The notes: generated by a model from the sequence alone, not told the origin. Positions 39,081 to 49,940 are shown, numbered from the stretch's first letter. The stretch: DNA of 64,000 bases from Brevundimonas abyssalis TAR-001 (GCF_000466985.1 NZ_BATC01000003.1:1-64000); one strand, 5' to 3'. Numbers and translations: made by a program.

Positions 39081-40549
39081 TTCAAAGACACCGACAAGAC
39101 GCCCCGACCGGGCCAGGCCGAAAAGCGTTTCGGCGGCCCCGGCGGCAAGAAGAGCCCCTCTCATAGCGGGAAAAGGGACGACTCCAAGTCCTCGTTCTCG
39201 AAAGGACCGGTCGACCCGGCGGCAAGCCGGTCGGCAAGGACGACCGGGACGCGCCCAAGGCGCCCCTGCGTCAGGAGCGCATCGCCAAGGTCATGGCCCG
39301 CGCAGGCATCGCCTCGCGCCGCGAGGTCGAGCGCCTGATCGGCCTGGGCAAGGTGGCGGTCAACGGCCGCCTCCTGGACACGCCCGCCACCCTGGTGACC
39401 CGCGACGACGTCATCACAGTGGACGGCAAGCCCATCGGCACCATCGCCGCCACCCGCGTCTGGCGCTACCACAAGCCGGTTGGTCTTCTGACCACCCACA
39501 ATGATCCGGCCGGACGCCCGACGGTGTTCGACGCCATGCCCGCGGGTCTGCCGCGCGTGATTTCGGTGGGGCGGCTGGACATCAACACCGAAGGCCTGCT
39601 GCTGCTGACCAACGACGGGGAGCTGGCGCGCGCGCTGGAGCTGCCCACGTCGTCTCTGGTGCGTCAGTACCGGGCCCGCGCCCGGGGCCGCGTGACCCAG
39701 GATCAGCTGGACAAGCTGAAGGACGGCGTCACCGTCGACGGCGAACGCTACGGGCCCATCGAGGCGACCCTCGACAAGGTCAAGGAAAAGGCCGCCGACA
39801 CCGATAGCCGGGCGCCGGCCAATCTGTGGATCAGCGTCTCGATCACCGAGGGCAAGAACCGCGAGGTCCGGAAGGTGCTGGAATCCGTTGGCCTGACGGT
39901 GAACCGGCTGATCCGCCTGGCCTATGGCCCGTTCCAGCTCGGCACGCTGGACACCGGCCATGTGGAGGAGGTGGGCCCCCGCGTAATCCGCGAGATGCTG
40001 GCCCAGTACATCCGCCCCGAGAACCTGCCCCAGGGCAATACGGTCGAGACCCCGGCGCCGGTCCCCGGCCGCCGCCCGGCCGGATCGGTGGTGCGCGGCA
40101 AGTCCGGCTCGCCCATGTCGGACCCGTCGCGCAAGCCCAGCCGCACCCGCGCCGCCGAGGCCGCCGTCGAGGAGGCCGAGAAGCGTCCCGCCAAGAAGGA
40201 AGGCTGGGCCAAGGCCAAGCCCCGCTCCAGCCCCGGCGGCGACCGGCCCAAACGCCCGTTCAAGCCGCGCGAGGAGCGGGCGGACGGTGAGCGTCCCCGC
40301 CGCGATTTCAAACCCCGTGAGGACCGCACCCCCCGCGCCGACGGCGACCGGCCCAAGCGCGACTTCAAGCCCCGTGACGGCGGCGCGGACCGTCCGCGTG
40401 GCGGCAAGCCGGCTGGCAAACCGGGCGGACGTCCTTTCGCTCCGCGCTCAGCGGGTCCGCGCTCTGGCGGTGATCGTCCCGGCGGCGACCGTCCGTCCGG
40501 CGGCGGTGGCAAGCCCCGTGGCCCCGGCGGCCCGCGCGGACGCTCGTAA
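39069..40549 (+). CDS. RluB-like 23S rRNA pseudouridine synthase with long basic tail (frameshifted)
   Basis: The protein has a basic N-terminal leader, an S4 domain (IAKVMARAGIASRREVERLI), a pseudouridine synthase domain with the catalytic-region motif GRLDINTEGLLLLTNDGELA, and a C-terminal tail of about 150 residues rich in Arg, Lys, Gly and Pro with repeats such as RPKRDFKPRE and GGDRPGGDRP. It modifies helix 89-90 region uridines of 23S rRNA in relatives. The frame breaks at the CCC run 39215-39217; one added C joins GPVDPGGKPVGKDD to the S4 domain. The tail probably binds RNA. The break is probably a sequencing error. Confidence 0.85.
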
Positions 40550-40555
40550 GTCTCC

Positions 40556-41137
40556 ATGCGGATCGTCGCCGGACAGTTCAGGGGCCGCGCCATCGTCGCG
40601 CCCGAGGGTCAGGGCACGCGCCCCACATCGGACCGCGCCCGTCAGGCCGTGTTCAATGTCATCGAGCATGCCTCATGGGGCCGCAATCTGGACAGCGCGC
40701 GGGTGATCGACCTGTTCGCGGGCTCCGGCGCCCTGGGGTTCGAGGCCTTGTCGCGCGGCGCGGCCTTCGCCCTGTTCGTTGAGACCGACGACGGCGCACG
40801 CGGCGCCATCCGCGACAACATGGAGGCGTTCGGCCTGTTCGGCGCCTGCCGCGTCCACCGCCGCAGCGCCGTGGATCTGGGCGTGCGCCCGGGCTCGGCG
40901 GGCGAGGCCTTCGACGTGGCCTTTCTCGACCCTCCCTATGGAAAAGGTCTCGGCGAACAGGCGCTGGCCCGCCTGATAGAGGGAAACTGGCTGGCGCCGG
41001 GCACCCTCGTGATCCTCGAGCGGGGCTCGGACGAGCCGGAGATCGAAACACCCGGCTATGAGCGCCTCGACGCCCGCGACTATGGCGCGGCGCGGGTGCT
41101 GTTTCTGAGAGTCGCGGGCGGCGAACAACCGGGCTAG
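40556..41137 (+). CDS. rsmD: 16S rRNA (guanine(966)-N2)-methyltransferase
   Basis: A 193-residue SAM-dependent methyltransferase acting on G966 of 16S rRNA. The N-terminus MRIVAGQFRGRAIVAPEG and TRPTSDRARQAVFNVI are typical, VIDLFAGSGALGFEALSRGA is the SAM-binding motif and FLDPPYGKG is the DPPY active-site motif. It starts 6 bp after the pseudouridine synthase stop, so the two rRNA-modification genes are probably one unit. Confidence 0.95.
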   Translation: MRIVAGQFRGRAIVAPEGQGTRPTSDRARQAVFNVIEHASWGRNLDSARVIDLFAGSGALGFEALSRGAAFALFVETDDGARGAIRDNMEAFGLFGACRVHRRSAVDLGVRPGSAGEAFDVAFLDPPYGKGLGEQALARLIEGNWLAPGTLVILERGSDEPEIETPGYERLDARDYGAARVLFLRVAGGEQPG

Positions 41138-41146
41138 GCTCGCCCC

Positions 41147-42187
41147 ATGATCAACCGCCGCACCCTCATGACCGCCGCCGGGGCCCTGGCCCTCGCGCCC
41201 GCCGCCGCCCCCACGGCCGCCAATGCCCAGCGCGGGCCGTTCTGGGACGAACGCGCGCCCATGCCGTGGGCGATCCAGGAAATCTACGCCGCCGCCTGGG
41301 GCGAGCGGATCATCACGGCGGGCGGTCTGGCCATGACGCCCGAAGGTTTTCACGTCAGCGACCGCACCGCCATCTACGACACCCGTCGCGACGTGTGGGA
41401 GGAAGGTCCGCGCCTGCCCGAGGCCCGCCACCATCCGATGATCGTGGTTGCTGACGACAAGCCATGGGCGCTGGGCGGCTATCGCCGCAGCGCGCAGGGC
41501 GACTGGACCTCCACCACAGACATCTGGGTGCTGGACGGGGACTGGACGCCCGCCGGGGCCATGCCGGGGCCTCAGGCCGAGACCGTGGGTGTCGAGCACG
41601 CCGGACGGATTCACCTGATCGGCGGCCGCGCGCCGCACGGCTCCGGCGATGGCGGCTGGAACGATCAGGGCGACATCGCCGTGCATCGGGTCTTCAATCC
41701 CGGCGACGGGCGCTGGGCGGAGGCCGCGCCCCTGCCCATGGCCCGGAACAGCGCCGCGGCCTGCGTCGTGGACGGGGCGATCTGGGTGGCGGGCGGACGC
41801 ACGGTGGCGGGAGGCGGCACGGGCCGGCTGGATCGCTATGACCCCGTCACGGATCGCTGGGACACCCTGGCGCCCATCCCGCCCTCACCCGCTACGGGCC
41901 GGCAAGTGGGCGGCGGGCTGGCCATGGGAGCGATCGACGGCCGGCTAGTCGCCTTCGGGGGTGAGTGGTTCGGGTCCGACAACACCTCACGGCAGGGTGG
42001 CGTGTTCGCCGAGACCTGGACCTATGACGCCATGCGCGACGTCTGGTTTGAGGGTCCGCCCATGCCCACGCCCCGCCACGGACTGGCGGCGGCCGGCGTG
42101 GGGTCCGCCCTTTACGCCATTGCTGGCGGGGCCGTTGTCGGTGGCGGCCGGGCCAGCGCCGCGGTCGAGGTTTTCACCCTCCTCTGA
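41147..42187 (+). CDS. Exported kelch-repeat protein
   Basis: A 346-residue exported protein with a twin-arginine type leader (MINRRTLMTAAGALALAP, cleavage near ANAQ) and a beta-propeller built of kelch repeats: pairs such as WEEGPRLPEARHHPMIVV, WAEAAPLPMARNSAAACVV, and WFEGPPMPTPRHGLAAAGV recur about every 50 residues. It resembles N-acetylneuraminate epimerase and galactose oxidase-like propellers in general shape only. It begins 9 bp after rsmD. Substrate or partner unknown. Confidence 0.85.
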   Translation: MINRRTLMTAAGALALAPAAAPTAANAQRGPFWDERAPMPWAIQEIYAAAWGERIITAGGLAMTPEGFHVSDRTAIYDTRRDVWEEGPRLPEARHHPMIVVADDKPWALGGYRRSAQGDWTSTTDIWVLDGDWTPAGAMPGPQAETVGVEHAGRIHLIGGRAPHGSGDGGWNDQGDIAVHRVFNPGDGRWAEAAPLPMARNSAAACVVDGAIWVAGGRTVAGGGTGRLDRYDPVTDRWDTLAPIPPSPATGRQVGGGLAMGAIDGRLVAFGGEWFGSDNTSRQGGVFAETWTYDAMRDVWFEGPPMPTPRHGLAAAGVGSALYAIAGGAVVGGGRASAAVEVFTLL

Positions 42188-42280
42188 TCGCGAATCTGTC
42201 CGAACTTTAATGTTCGACGAATTGCGTGGGACCGTCGCCCTGATAGGGTTCATCCTTCCATAGGCTCCGGGGTTACGCGC

Positions 42281-45087
42281 ATGCGTCGTGTTCTGACTTT
42301 CCTGTTCGCCGTGCTTCTGGTCGCGCCCGGCGCGGCCCTTGCACAAATTTCCACGGAGGCGGCGCCGGTCGCCGAACTGGTCGAACGGGTCGATATTCCG
42401 TACGAGCGGTTCACCCTCGACAACGGCCTGACCGTCGTTGTGCACGAGGACCGCAAGGCCCCCGTGGTGGCGGTGTCCATCTGGTACAATGTGGGCTCCA
42501 AGGATGAACCCCAGGGCCAGACCGGCTTCGCTCACCTGTTCGAGCACCTGATGTTCGCGGGTTCCGAGAACGCGCCGGGCAGCTATTTCAACTATGTGCG
42601 CGGCATGGGCGCCACGGACCTGAACGGCACCACCTGGTTCGACCGCACCAACTATTTCCAGACCGTGCCGACACCGGCGCTGGAGCAGGCGCTGTATCTG
42701 GAAAGCGACCGCATGGGGCACCTGCTGGGCGCCGTCAGCCAGGAGCGCCTGGATAACCAGCGCGGCGTGGTCCAGAACGAAAAGCGTCAGGGCGACAACC
42801 AGCCTTACGGCCTGGTCTACTACCAGATGCTGGAGGACCTGTTCCCCGAGGGGCACCCCTACCGCCACTCCACCATCGGCTCCATGGCCGATCTCGACGC
42901 CGCGTCCATGGACGACGTGCGCCAGTGGTTCACCGACAATTACGGCCCCAACAACGCTGTGCTGGTGCTGGCCGGCGACATCGACACCGCCACCGCCCGC
43001 ACCCTGGTCGAGCGCTATTTCGGCGGCATCCCGGCCGGTCCCGTCAACACGCCGGCCGCCGCTGACGTGCCGACCCTCGACGCGCCCATCAACCGCGTGA
43101 TGCAGGACCGGGTCGCCAATGTGCGCCTGTACCGCACCTGGATCGTGCCCGGCATGCTGGACGATGACGCCATCCCCCTGAGTGTGGCGGGCTCGGTCCT
43201 GGGCGGACTTGCCAGCTCGCGCCTTGACAATGAACTGGTGCGCGGCGACCAGACCGCCACCTCGGTCTCGGCCTCCATGCAAGCCTTCCAGCGCGTGGGC
43301 ATGTTCAGCGTGACCGTGAACGTCAAGCCGGGCGAGGACGCCGACGCGGTGTCGGAACGTCTTGACGCCATCATGGCCGACTTCATCGCCAGCGGGCCGA
43401 CCGCCGAGGAGGTTCAGCGCGTCGCAACCAACCAGGTCGCGAACCGCATCTATGGCCTGGAGCAGGTCGGCGGCTTCGGCGGCAAGGCCACGGCCCTGGC
43501 GGAGGGCCAGCTCTATGCCGGCAATCCCTCGTTCTATCGTGAGCAGCTTGAAGCCTATGCGAGCGTGACCCCGCAGGCTGTGACGGCCGCCATGCAGCGC
43601 TGGCTGACCCGCCCTGTCTGGACCATGCGGGTCGAGCCCGGTGAACGGGAAGACTATGTGGAGGCCGCGCGCGATCCGTCCGGCGCCGCGCCGTCCGCCG
43701 CACCGCAGGACTATACGCCCACGCCTCGCGATCCGATGCCGCAGATCGCCCAGGTCGAGAACCTGGACTTCCCCGACATCCAGCGCGCGACCCTGTCCAA
43801 CGGTCTGGAGGTTGTCTACGCCCGCGCCGAAACCGTTCCGGCGGTTCGCGTGGCTGTGGAATTCGATGCGGGTCTGGCGGCGGATCCCGCTGATGCGCTG
43901 GGCACCCAGCGCCTGATGCTGAACCTGCTGACCGAAGGCACGGAGAGCCTGAACTCGACCGAGCTGGCCGAAGCGCGCGAGCGTCTGGGCGCCTCGATCA
44001 ACGCCGGTTCCTCGCTGGACCGCACCGTCGTCAGCCTGGGCGCCGTGAGCCCGAACCTGGAGCCCTCGCTCGACCTGCTGGCCGACGTGGTGATGAACCC
44101 GGCCTTTGATCCGGCCGAGGTGGAGCGCCTGCGCGCCACACAGCTCGCCTCCATCGCCAGCGAGCTGACCCAGCCGGGCGGTCTCGGCGGCCGCGTGACC
44201 CCGGTGGTGCTGTTCGGTGAAGACCATCCCTATGGCCGTCCCTACAGCGGCCTTGGCGATCCCGACACCGTGCGCGCCATTACGCGCGAAGATCTGGTCA
44301 ACTTCCACCAGACCTGGATCCGTCCGGACAACGCCCGCATCTATGTGACTGCGGACGTGCCGCTTCAGACCCTCGTGCCGATGCTGGAAGCCCGCTTCGG
44401 ATCGTGGGCGGCGCCGTCCACGCCGCGCGGCGTCAAGAATTTCGACGTCGCCATTCCTGATCCCCAGCCCCGCGTGGTGCTGGTCAACCGGCCCCAGTCG
44501 CCCCAGTCCATCATCTTCGGCGGAACGATCCTGCCGATCTCCGGCCAGGACGACACCCTTGTGCTGGAAGCGGCGAACGAGGTGCTGGGCGCCAGCTTCC
44601 TGTCGCGCGTCAACACCGAGTTGCGCGAGGTCAGGGGTTGGTCCTACGGCGCGTCCGCCTCGGTCAGCAACCGTGAGCATCAGACGCCTTACCTGTTCCA
44701 GGCGCCGGTGCAGGCGGACCGTACGGGCGATTCCATCGCCGCCATGATCGCCCAGTTCGACGCCTTCCTGACCGAGAACGGCGTGACCGAAGAGGAGCTG
44801 GTGCGCACCATCAACGGCCGCACCCGCCAGCTGGCCGGGCAGTTCGAGACGTCCAATGCGGTGCTGGCGGCCATGCGCTCCAACGCCCTCTACGGCCGTC
44901 CCGACAACTACTGGGAGACGGTGGCCGGGCGCTACAACGCCATGACCGCCGCAGAGATGGACGCCGCCGCCCGCGCCGTCATCGATCCCTCGCGCTTCGT
45001 GTGGGTGGTGGTCGGCGACGCGAGGTGGTCCGGCCCCAGCTGGAGCAACTGGGCCTCCCCATCGAGGAGGTGACGCTGGGCGAGTGA
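42281..45087 (+). CDS. M16 zinc metallopeptidase, two-domain (frameshift near 3' end)
   Basis: About 935 residues: a signal peptide (VLLVAPGAALAQ), an active M16 half with the inverted zinc motif HLFEH (His85, Glu88, His89), and a second inactive M16 half starting around residue 490 (ATLSNGLEVVYARAET). Such periplasmic pitrilysin-like peptidases degrade small peptides in an internal chamber. The open frame ends at 45073 with a non-family tail, but one G restored at about 45022 gives VVVGDAEVVRPQLEQLG and a stop at 45087. A strong terminator follows. The break is probably a sequencing error. Confidence 0.9.
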
Positions 45088-45108
45088 TCGCCTTCGTCAT
45101 ATGAAATC

Positions 45109-45140
45109 GGCCCGGCCGCTTCGGCGGCCGGGCCTTTTTC
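45109..45140 (+). terminator. Intrinsic terminator after the M16 peptidase gene
   Basis: An 11-bp perfect stem (GGCCCGGCCGC / GCGGCCGGGCC) closed by a TTCG tetraloop is followed by five T's. It is 22 bp beyond the corrected stop. Confidence 0.92.
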
Positions 45141-45175
45141 GTGTCTGCGGTCTCGCTGGTGTCGATGGAGACGCT

Positions 45176-46864
45176 CTAGGCCCGGGTCAGGTCGCCCGCA
45201 CCCGCCGGTCCCCTCGCGATGATGAAGCGCGCCGCGTCGCGGACCTCGAACGGCTTGGCCAGGATGGTGGACACCGCCTTCAGTTCGGCGGTGGCCTGAT
45301 CGCGGGTCAGGGTCAGCAACACGAAGCCCTTGGAGGACTGGTCGCAGAACACGACCTCCTCATTGGTCTGCGCCAGGGCCGGGCCCAGCGGCAGGCCGGG
45401 GACTGCGTCCCCAACCGACGGGCTTGAGATGGCGCTGGTGCCGAACTCCACGCCGCGGCGCTCGCCGGCGGCGTCCTTCAGATCGTTGACCCAGAAGGCA
45501 TGGCTGTCGCCGGCCAGAACGATGGGCGAGACACCCGCCTCGGCGAAGGCGGCGTACAGGCGCTCGCGCTCGGCGGGATAGCCGTCCCAGCTGTCCAGAT
45601 TGAACGGCAGACCGAAGCGGAACAGCTGGATGGACTGCTGCACCTGGGCCCGGATGGCGTCGGGCAGGCTGGCCAGCAGGCCCTCGATCATGGGCGCCGG
45701 CACGGTGTCGGCGATATTGGGCCCGGCCACACGGGCCATGACCACCTGATTGCCGATGATCTGCCACGGACGGCCCGCCAGACGCGACGCCTCCAGCTCG
45801 CCCTTCAGCCAGGCGATCTGGTCGGCGCCCATCAGTTCGCGCGCCGGATCGTGACGGATGACCTCGAAGCCGCGCACGTCGGGGATCGGATTGCCCGCCG
45901 CGTCCGTGGTCATGGGCAGGTGGCTGGCGTAGCCGATGGGCTCGTCACGGGCGGTCAGCCGCGTCTCGACCATCACCAGGGTGGCCAGATCGCCGAAGTG
46001 GAAGGTGCGGTTGATGGCCTCCATCGACAGGCCGGCGCGCGGCTCGCGGATGGGCATCCATTCGTAATAGGCGCGCAGGGCGACGGCCTTGCGCGCGCTG
46101 TAATCGCCTTCGTCGCGCGGCTGGTGGTTCTGGGCGCCCTCGGTCCAGCTGTCGTTGGAGACTTCGTGGTCGTCCCACACGCAGATGAAGGGCGCGCGCG
46201 CATGGGCGGCCTGCAGGTCGGCGTCGGTCTTGTACTGGGCGTGACGGCGGCGATAGTCGTCCAGGCTGACGATTTCGTGGGCCGGATCGGGCACGCGGTT
46301 CAGGGCCGCCCCGGTGACCATGCCGTAGTCGTCGGCCTCGGCGCCGTACTCATAGATGTAGTCGCCCAGGTGCACGACCGCATCCAGGCGCTCCAGCCCG
46401 GCCATGGCCTCATAGGCGTTGAACAGACCGCCGGGGTGCAGCTGGCACGAGGCCACGGCCAGCACCACGTCCTCGGTCCCGCCCGCAGGCAGGGTGCGGG
46501 TGCGGCCCTCCGGCGAGCCCACGTCGCCGACCGCGAAGTCGAAGCGGTAGTCAGCGCCGGGCTGCAGACCGCCCACGTCCACCTTGACCGTGTGGTCCCG
46601 CCCGGGCCCGGTCTCGACCGTGCCCGAGGCGAGCACCGTGTCGGCGTCCAGCGGCCGGATGCGCCACTCCACCGAGACCATCGCATCGGCCCGGTCCGGA
46701 CTGACCCGGGTCCACAGGATGACCCGGTCATTGAGCGGGTCGCCTGAGGCGACGCCGTGGCGGAACTCGACCGCCGCGGCGGTCTGGCGGGCCTGGGCGG
46801 GGGCGGCGGGGGCGGCTGCCCCGGCCCCGATCAGGCTCAGGACGCGGCGACGGTCGATGCGCAT
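45176..46864 (-). CDS. PhoD-family alkaline phosphatase/phosphodiesterase
   Basis: A 562-residue exported enzyme with a twin-arginine leader (MRIDRRRVLSLIGAG). An N-terminal PhoD beta domain (HGVASGDPLNDRVILWTRV) precedes the metallophosphatase domain: VASCQ, LDAVVHLGDYIYEYG, FICVWDDHEVSND, IGNQVVMAR and LAGDSHAFWVNDL supply the metal ligands for calcium and iron. It should release phosphate from extracellular phosphoesters. The gene begins 12 bp after the stop of a TonB-dependent receptor on the same strand, suggesting a joint uptake and cleavage unit, likely phosphate-controlled; no clear Pho box was found. Confidence 0.93.
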   Translation of the reverse strand: MRIDRRRVLSLIGAGAAAPAAPAQARQTAAAVEFRHGVASGDPLNDRVILWTRVSPDRADAMVSVEWRIRPLDADTVLASGTVETGPGRDHTVKVDVGGLQPGADYRFDFAVGDVGSPEGRTRTLPAGGTEDVVLAVASCQLHPGGLFNAYEAMAGLERLDAVVHLGDYIYEYGAEADDYGMVTGAALNRVPDPAHEIVSLDDYRRRHAQYKTDADLQAAHARAPFICVWDDHEVSNDSWTEGAQNHQPRDEGDYSARKAVALRAYYEWMPIREPRAGLSMEAINRTFHFGDLATLVMVETRLTARDEPIGYASHLPMTTDAAGNPIPDVRGFEVIRHDPARELMGADQIAWLKGELEASRLAGRPWQIIGNQVVMARVAGPNIADTVPAPMIEGLLASLPDAIRAQVQQSIQLFRFGLPFNLDSWDGYPAERERLYAAFAEAGVSPIVLAGDSHAFWVNDLKDAAGERRGVEFGTSAISSPSVGDAVPGLPLGPALAQTNEEVVFCDQSSKGFVLLTLTRDQATAELKAVSTILAKPFEVRDAARFIIARGPAGAGDLTRA

Positions 46865-46876
46865 GACGGCGGCTCC

Positions 46877-49423
46877 CTAGTAACGCAGGCTCAGGTTGAC
46901 GCCCCAGGTGCGGGGACGACCGGGGATGAAGGTCGGCATGCCGATGCCGTCGCCGGTGTTGCCGGCGTCCTTGATGAACTCTTCGTCCAGCAGGTTGTCG
47001 CCGAACACCTCGACGCCCCAGTTGGCGCTGTCGGGCGCATAGCGCAGGCGCAGGCTGAGCAGGCCGTAGCTGTCCTGCACCTCGTCCTGGATCAGGTCGG
47101 GGACGAGGTTGTTCGCTTGCAGGGCCGGCAGGTCGTTGTCGTCGTCGAAGAAGACCTCGGACTGCCAGGTGTAGCTAGGCTGGATCTCGAAGGCGCCGGC
47201 GCCCGCGCGCACCCGCCACACCGCGCCCACCGACGCCATGTGGTCCGGCGACAGACGGAAGCTGTTGCCCTCATAGATGCCGTTGCCGAAGCGGGAGTGG
47301 TTGAAGCCGTAGGTGGCGAACAGGTCCAGGTCCGGCGTGGCGGCGTAGAAGACCTGCCCCTCGAACCCGTAGGACTCCGCCTCACCCGCGTTGGTGACGA
47401 AGAACCGGGTCCCCTCCTGCACGGTCGTCTGGAAGTTTTGGTAGTCGTAGAAATAGACCGCGCCGTCCAGACGCAGGCGTCGGTCCATCAGCACCGTCTT
47501 CGCGCCGATCTCGAAGCTGTCGACCGTCTCGGCCTCGATCACATTGAAGGTGGGCGCGCCCTGGGGCGCCGACGGGGGGCTGACCGACAGCACCTCGGGG
47601 CGACGGCCGCGGGCGTAGTTAGCGTAGACGTTGACGTTGTCCGACACCGCATAGCGGGCGGTCAGGCGCCAGGTGAAGCCTTCGTCCTCATGGCCCTGGG
47701 TGATCATGTCGCCGTTGTTCGCGGTCGGCTGGGCGGTCAGGGCGAACAGGGGCAGGCCCGGCAGGTTGGCGAAGCCCGGGGTGGCCAGGGCGCCGACCAG
47801 ACCATTCAGCTGCGCGTTCAGGGCGCCGGCCTGGGCCAGGGCTTCGGGCGTGCCGACGGCGATCAACTGCTGAATCTGGGTTGCGATCGCCTGGGCGCCG
47901 AGAATGCCCCCGAGGGTCGAGCGGCCGTTATCCACCTGGGCCGCATAGCCGGTGGTCTTGTCGTCCGTCGTGTAGCGAAGACCGGCCGACAGCTCCAGCC
48001 GATCGGTGGCCTGGAAGGTCATGTCCCCGAACACATCCCACGAGGTCAGTTCGGAGGCGTTGGTCGGCGTCTCGATGTGGACGGGCTTCAGATTGGCGGC
48101 GATGGCCGGAGCAAGCGGGCCGGCGCCCAGCGGGGTCAGCAGCTGACCGAGGATCAGCTGGGACAGGCCCGGATAGGCCGCGGCGGGAAGCGTGCCGCCG
48201 CCCAGACCGCCATCCAGGAAGCCTGACAGCTGGGCCAGGGCCATCCGCTCGTCAAACTGGGTGGGCGTGCGCTGATAGCCTTCCTCGGTGAAGTAGCCGA
48301 CGCCGACGAAGCCGGTCACGCGCGGGCCGGCCTCGAAATTCAGGCGCAGCTCCTGACTGAACTGCTCGCCATAGGCCTCTTCGGCCGCAGTCAGGATGGG
48401 CAGGGACACGCCGTCGGCGTCGAAGGTCTCGTAGGAGTCGAACTCGCGCCAGGCGGTGATGCTGTTCAGGGTCAGCATGGGCGACAGGTCCCAGGCCACC
48501 AGCCCGGTCACGCCCCAGACCTCCCGGTCCAGACCCAGGGCCTGGCCGCCGTCGAAGTCCGCGCCCGGCGTCAGGGCCGCGCCCGCCCACGGATCGATCG
48601 GGCCGAGCGGGGCGCCCGTGGCGGGATCGGCGGGGGCGTAGGCCATGGAGGTGAACGGCGTGCCCGAGGCGCGATCGGTCTGATAGTTGGCGATGACGTC
48701 GATGCTGAGCCCGGGCGTGGGTTCGAACGCACCGGACAGGCGGAAGGCCTCGGTGTCGATGCTGTTGTAGTCCTGCCCGCCCAGCAGGTTCTCCACATAG
48801 CCGTCACGGCTCTTCAGCCGGGTGGCGAATCGGATGGCGGAGGTCTCGCCCAGCGGCATGTTGATCATGCCTTCGGCCAGCCGATAGCCCAGGTCGCCGG
48901 CGCCCACGCGGGCCTCGGCCTCGAACAGGCTCGGCTCGGCCCGGCGCTGAACGACGTTGACGGCCCCGATCAGGGCGCCGCGTCCGTACAGGGTCGACTG
49001 CGGTCCCTTGGCGATTTCCATGCGCTCGATGTCGAACAGTTCGACGTAGGAACCGCGCGACTTCGAGATGGATACGCCGTCCTGATAGACGGACACGCGG
49101 GGCTCGGCCGTTGCTGCGCCAGAGTCCGAGGTGATGCCGCGCATCACGAAGCCGGGGTTGTTGGGCGACTGGTTCTGAACCAGGAAGCCGGGCACGAAAG
49201 CCGAGAGCTCCTCGAACTCCTGCACCCCCAGATCGCGCAGAAATTCGCCGTCGTAGGCGGTCAGGGCGAAGGGGACCTCGATGGGGTTCTGGGCGCGGAG
49301 CTGGGCCGTGACGATGATTTCGTCGACCTCGGTGGCCTCCTGGGCCTGGACGGCTCCGGCCGCGAGGGCGCAGGCGGTCGCCGCGCTCATGAGACCGATG
49401 CGATAGGATGTGGTGCGAGCCAT
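46877..49423 (-). CDS. TonB-dependent outer-membrane receptor
   Basis: An 848-residue receptor. A signal peptide (to about residue 28) is followed by the TonB box EVDEIIVTAQ, a plug domain (FALTAYDGEFLRDLGVQEFEE, then GRGALIGAVNVV), a 22-strand barrel, and the aromatic end RTWGVNLSLRY. It imports a scarce nutrient with energy from TonB-ExbBD. The PhoD-type phosphatase directly downstream suggests an organophosphate ligand, but this is inference from position. The gene is divergent from the DUF4212/symporter pair with 223 bp between; that gap shows nothing beyond likely promoters. Confidence 0.94.
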   Translation of the reverse strand: MARTTSYRIGLMSAATACALAAGAVQAQEATEVDEIIVTAQLRAQNPIEVPFALTAYDGEFLRDLGVQEFEELSAFVPGFLVQNQSPNNPGFVMRGITSDSGAATAEPRVSVYQDGVSISKSRGSYVELFDIERMEIAKGPQSTLYGRGALIGAVNVVQRRAEPSLFEAEARVGAGDLGYRLAEGMINMPLGETSAIRFATRLKSRDGYVENLLGGQDYNSIDTEAFRLSGAFEPTPGLSIDVIANYQTDRASGTPFTSMAYAPADPATGAPLGPIDPWAGAALTPGADFDGGQALGLDREVWGVTGLVAWDLSPMLTLNSITAWREFDSYETFDADGVSLPILTAAEEAYGEQFSQELRLNFEAGPRVTGFVGVGYFTEEGYQRTPTQFDERMALAQLSGFLDGGLGGGTLPAAAYPGLSQLILGQLLTPLGAGPLAPAIAANLKPVHIETPTNASELTSWDVFGDMTFQATDRLELSAGLRYTTDDKTTGYAAQVDNGRSTLGGILGAQAIATQIQQLIAVGTPEALAQAGALNAQLNGLVGALATPGFANLPGLPLFALTAQPTANNGDMITQGHEDEGFTWRLTARYAVSDNVNVYANYARGRRPEVLSVSPPSAPQGAPTFNVIEAETVDSFEIGAKTVLMDRRLRLDGAVYFYDYQNFQTTVQEGTRFFVTNAGEAESYGFEGQVFYAATPDLDLFATYGFNHSRFGNGIYEGNSFRLSPDHMASVGAVWRVRAGAGAFEIQPSYTWQSEVFFDDDNDLPALQANNLVPDLIQDEVQDSYGLLSLRLRYAPDSANWGVEVFGDNLLDEEFIKDAGNTGDGIGMPTFIPGRPRTWGVNLSLRY

Positions 49424-49646
49424 GGTGAAGTCCCCCGATTTGGATGGACCCGCACTAATCGCTGTTCATGTAGGACGCGCGACAGCTTGGCCACGGTAGG
49501 GTGACGGTTGATCCGGGACGCTGGAATTCCGGGATCATGAGCGCCGGCGCCACAGGCCGGCGAACCGTCTCCACTCAAGTCCGACAAAAGCGGTTGCGCC
49601 CCGCGCCCGCATCGTTTCACTGTGACGGTTCGCAGGGAGGCGATGC

Positions 49647-49931
49647 ATGACAGACACCAGCCGCGCTGAAATCCGCCGGGCCGAACACAAGGCCTACTGG
49701 AAAAAGAACCTGACCCTGATGGGGGCTCTGCTGGCGGTCTGGTTCCTGGTGTCGTTCGGGGCGGGCATCCTGTTTCGCGACTGGTTGGACCAGTTCAGCA
49801 TCGGCGGGGCGCCCCTCGGGTTCTGGTTCGCCCAGCAGGGGTCGATCTACGTCTTCGTGGTTCTGATCTTCGTCTATGCGGTCGTGATGGACCGGGTCGA
49901 GCGCCGTCACGGCGCGGACGATCAGGTCTAG
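49647..49931 (+). CDS. DUF4212 small subunit of a sodium:solute symporter
   Basis: A 94-residue membrane protein with two helices (about 25-46 and 66-85) and the family pattern AYWKKNLTLMGALLAVWFLVS, FGAGILFRDWLDQF, GFWFAQQGSIYVFVVLIF. DUF4212 proteins pair with a large SSS-family symporter subunit, and the partner starts 10 bp downstream. GGGAGG lies 6 bases before ATG 49647. Confidence 0.92.
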   Translation: MTDTSRAEIRRAEHKAYWKKNLTLMGALLAVWFLVSFGAGILFRDWLDQFSIGGAPLGFWFAQQGSIYVFVVLIFVYAVVMDRVERRHGADDQV

Positions 49932-49940
49932 GGGGCGCAC

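Noticed and set aside
41987..45100. A 1037-codon open frame on the minus strand
   Set aside because: It is antisense to the M16 peptidase with its HLFEH zinc motif; the translation is low-complexity His/Gly/Arg sequence without domains.
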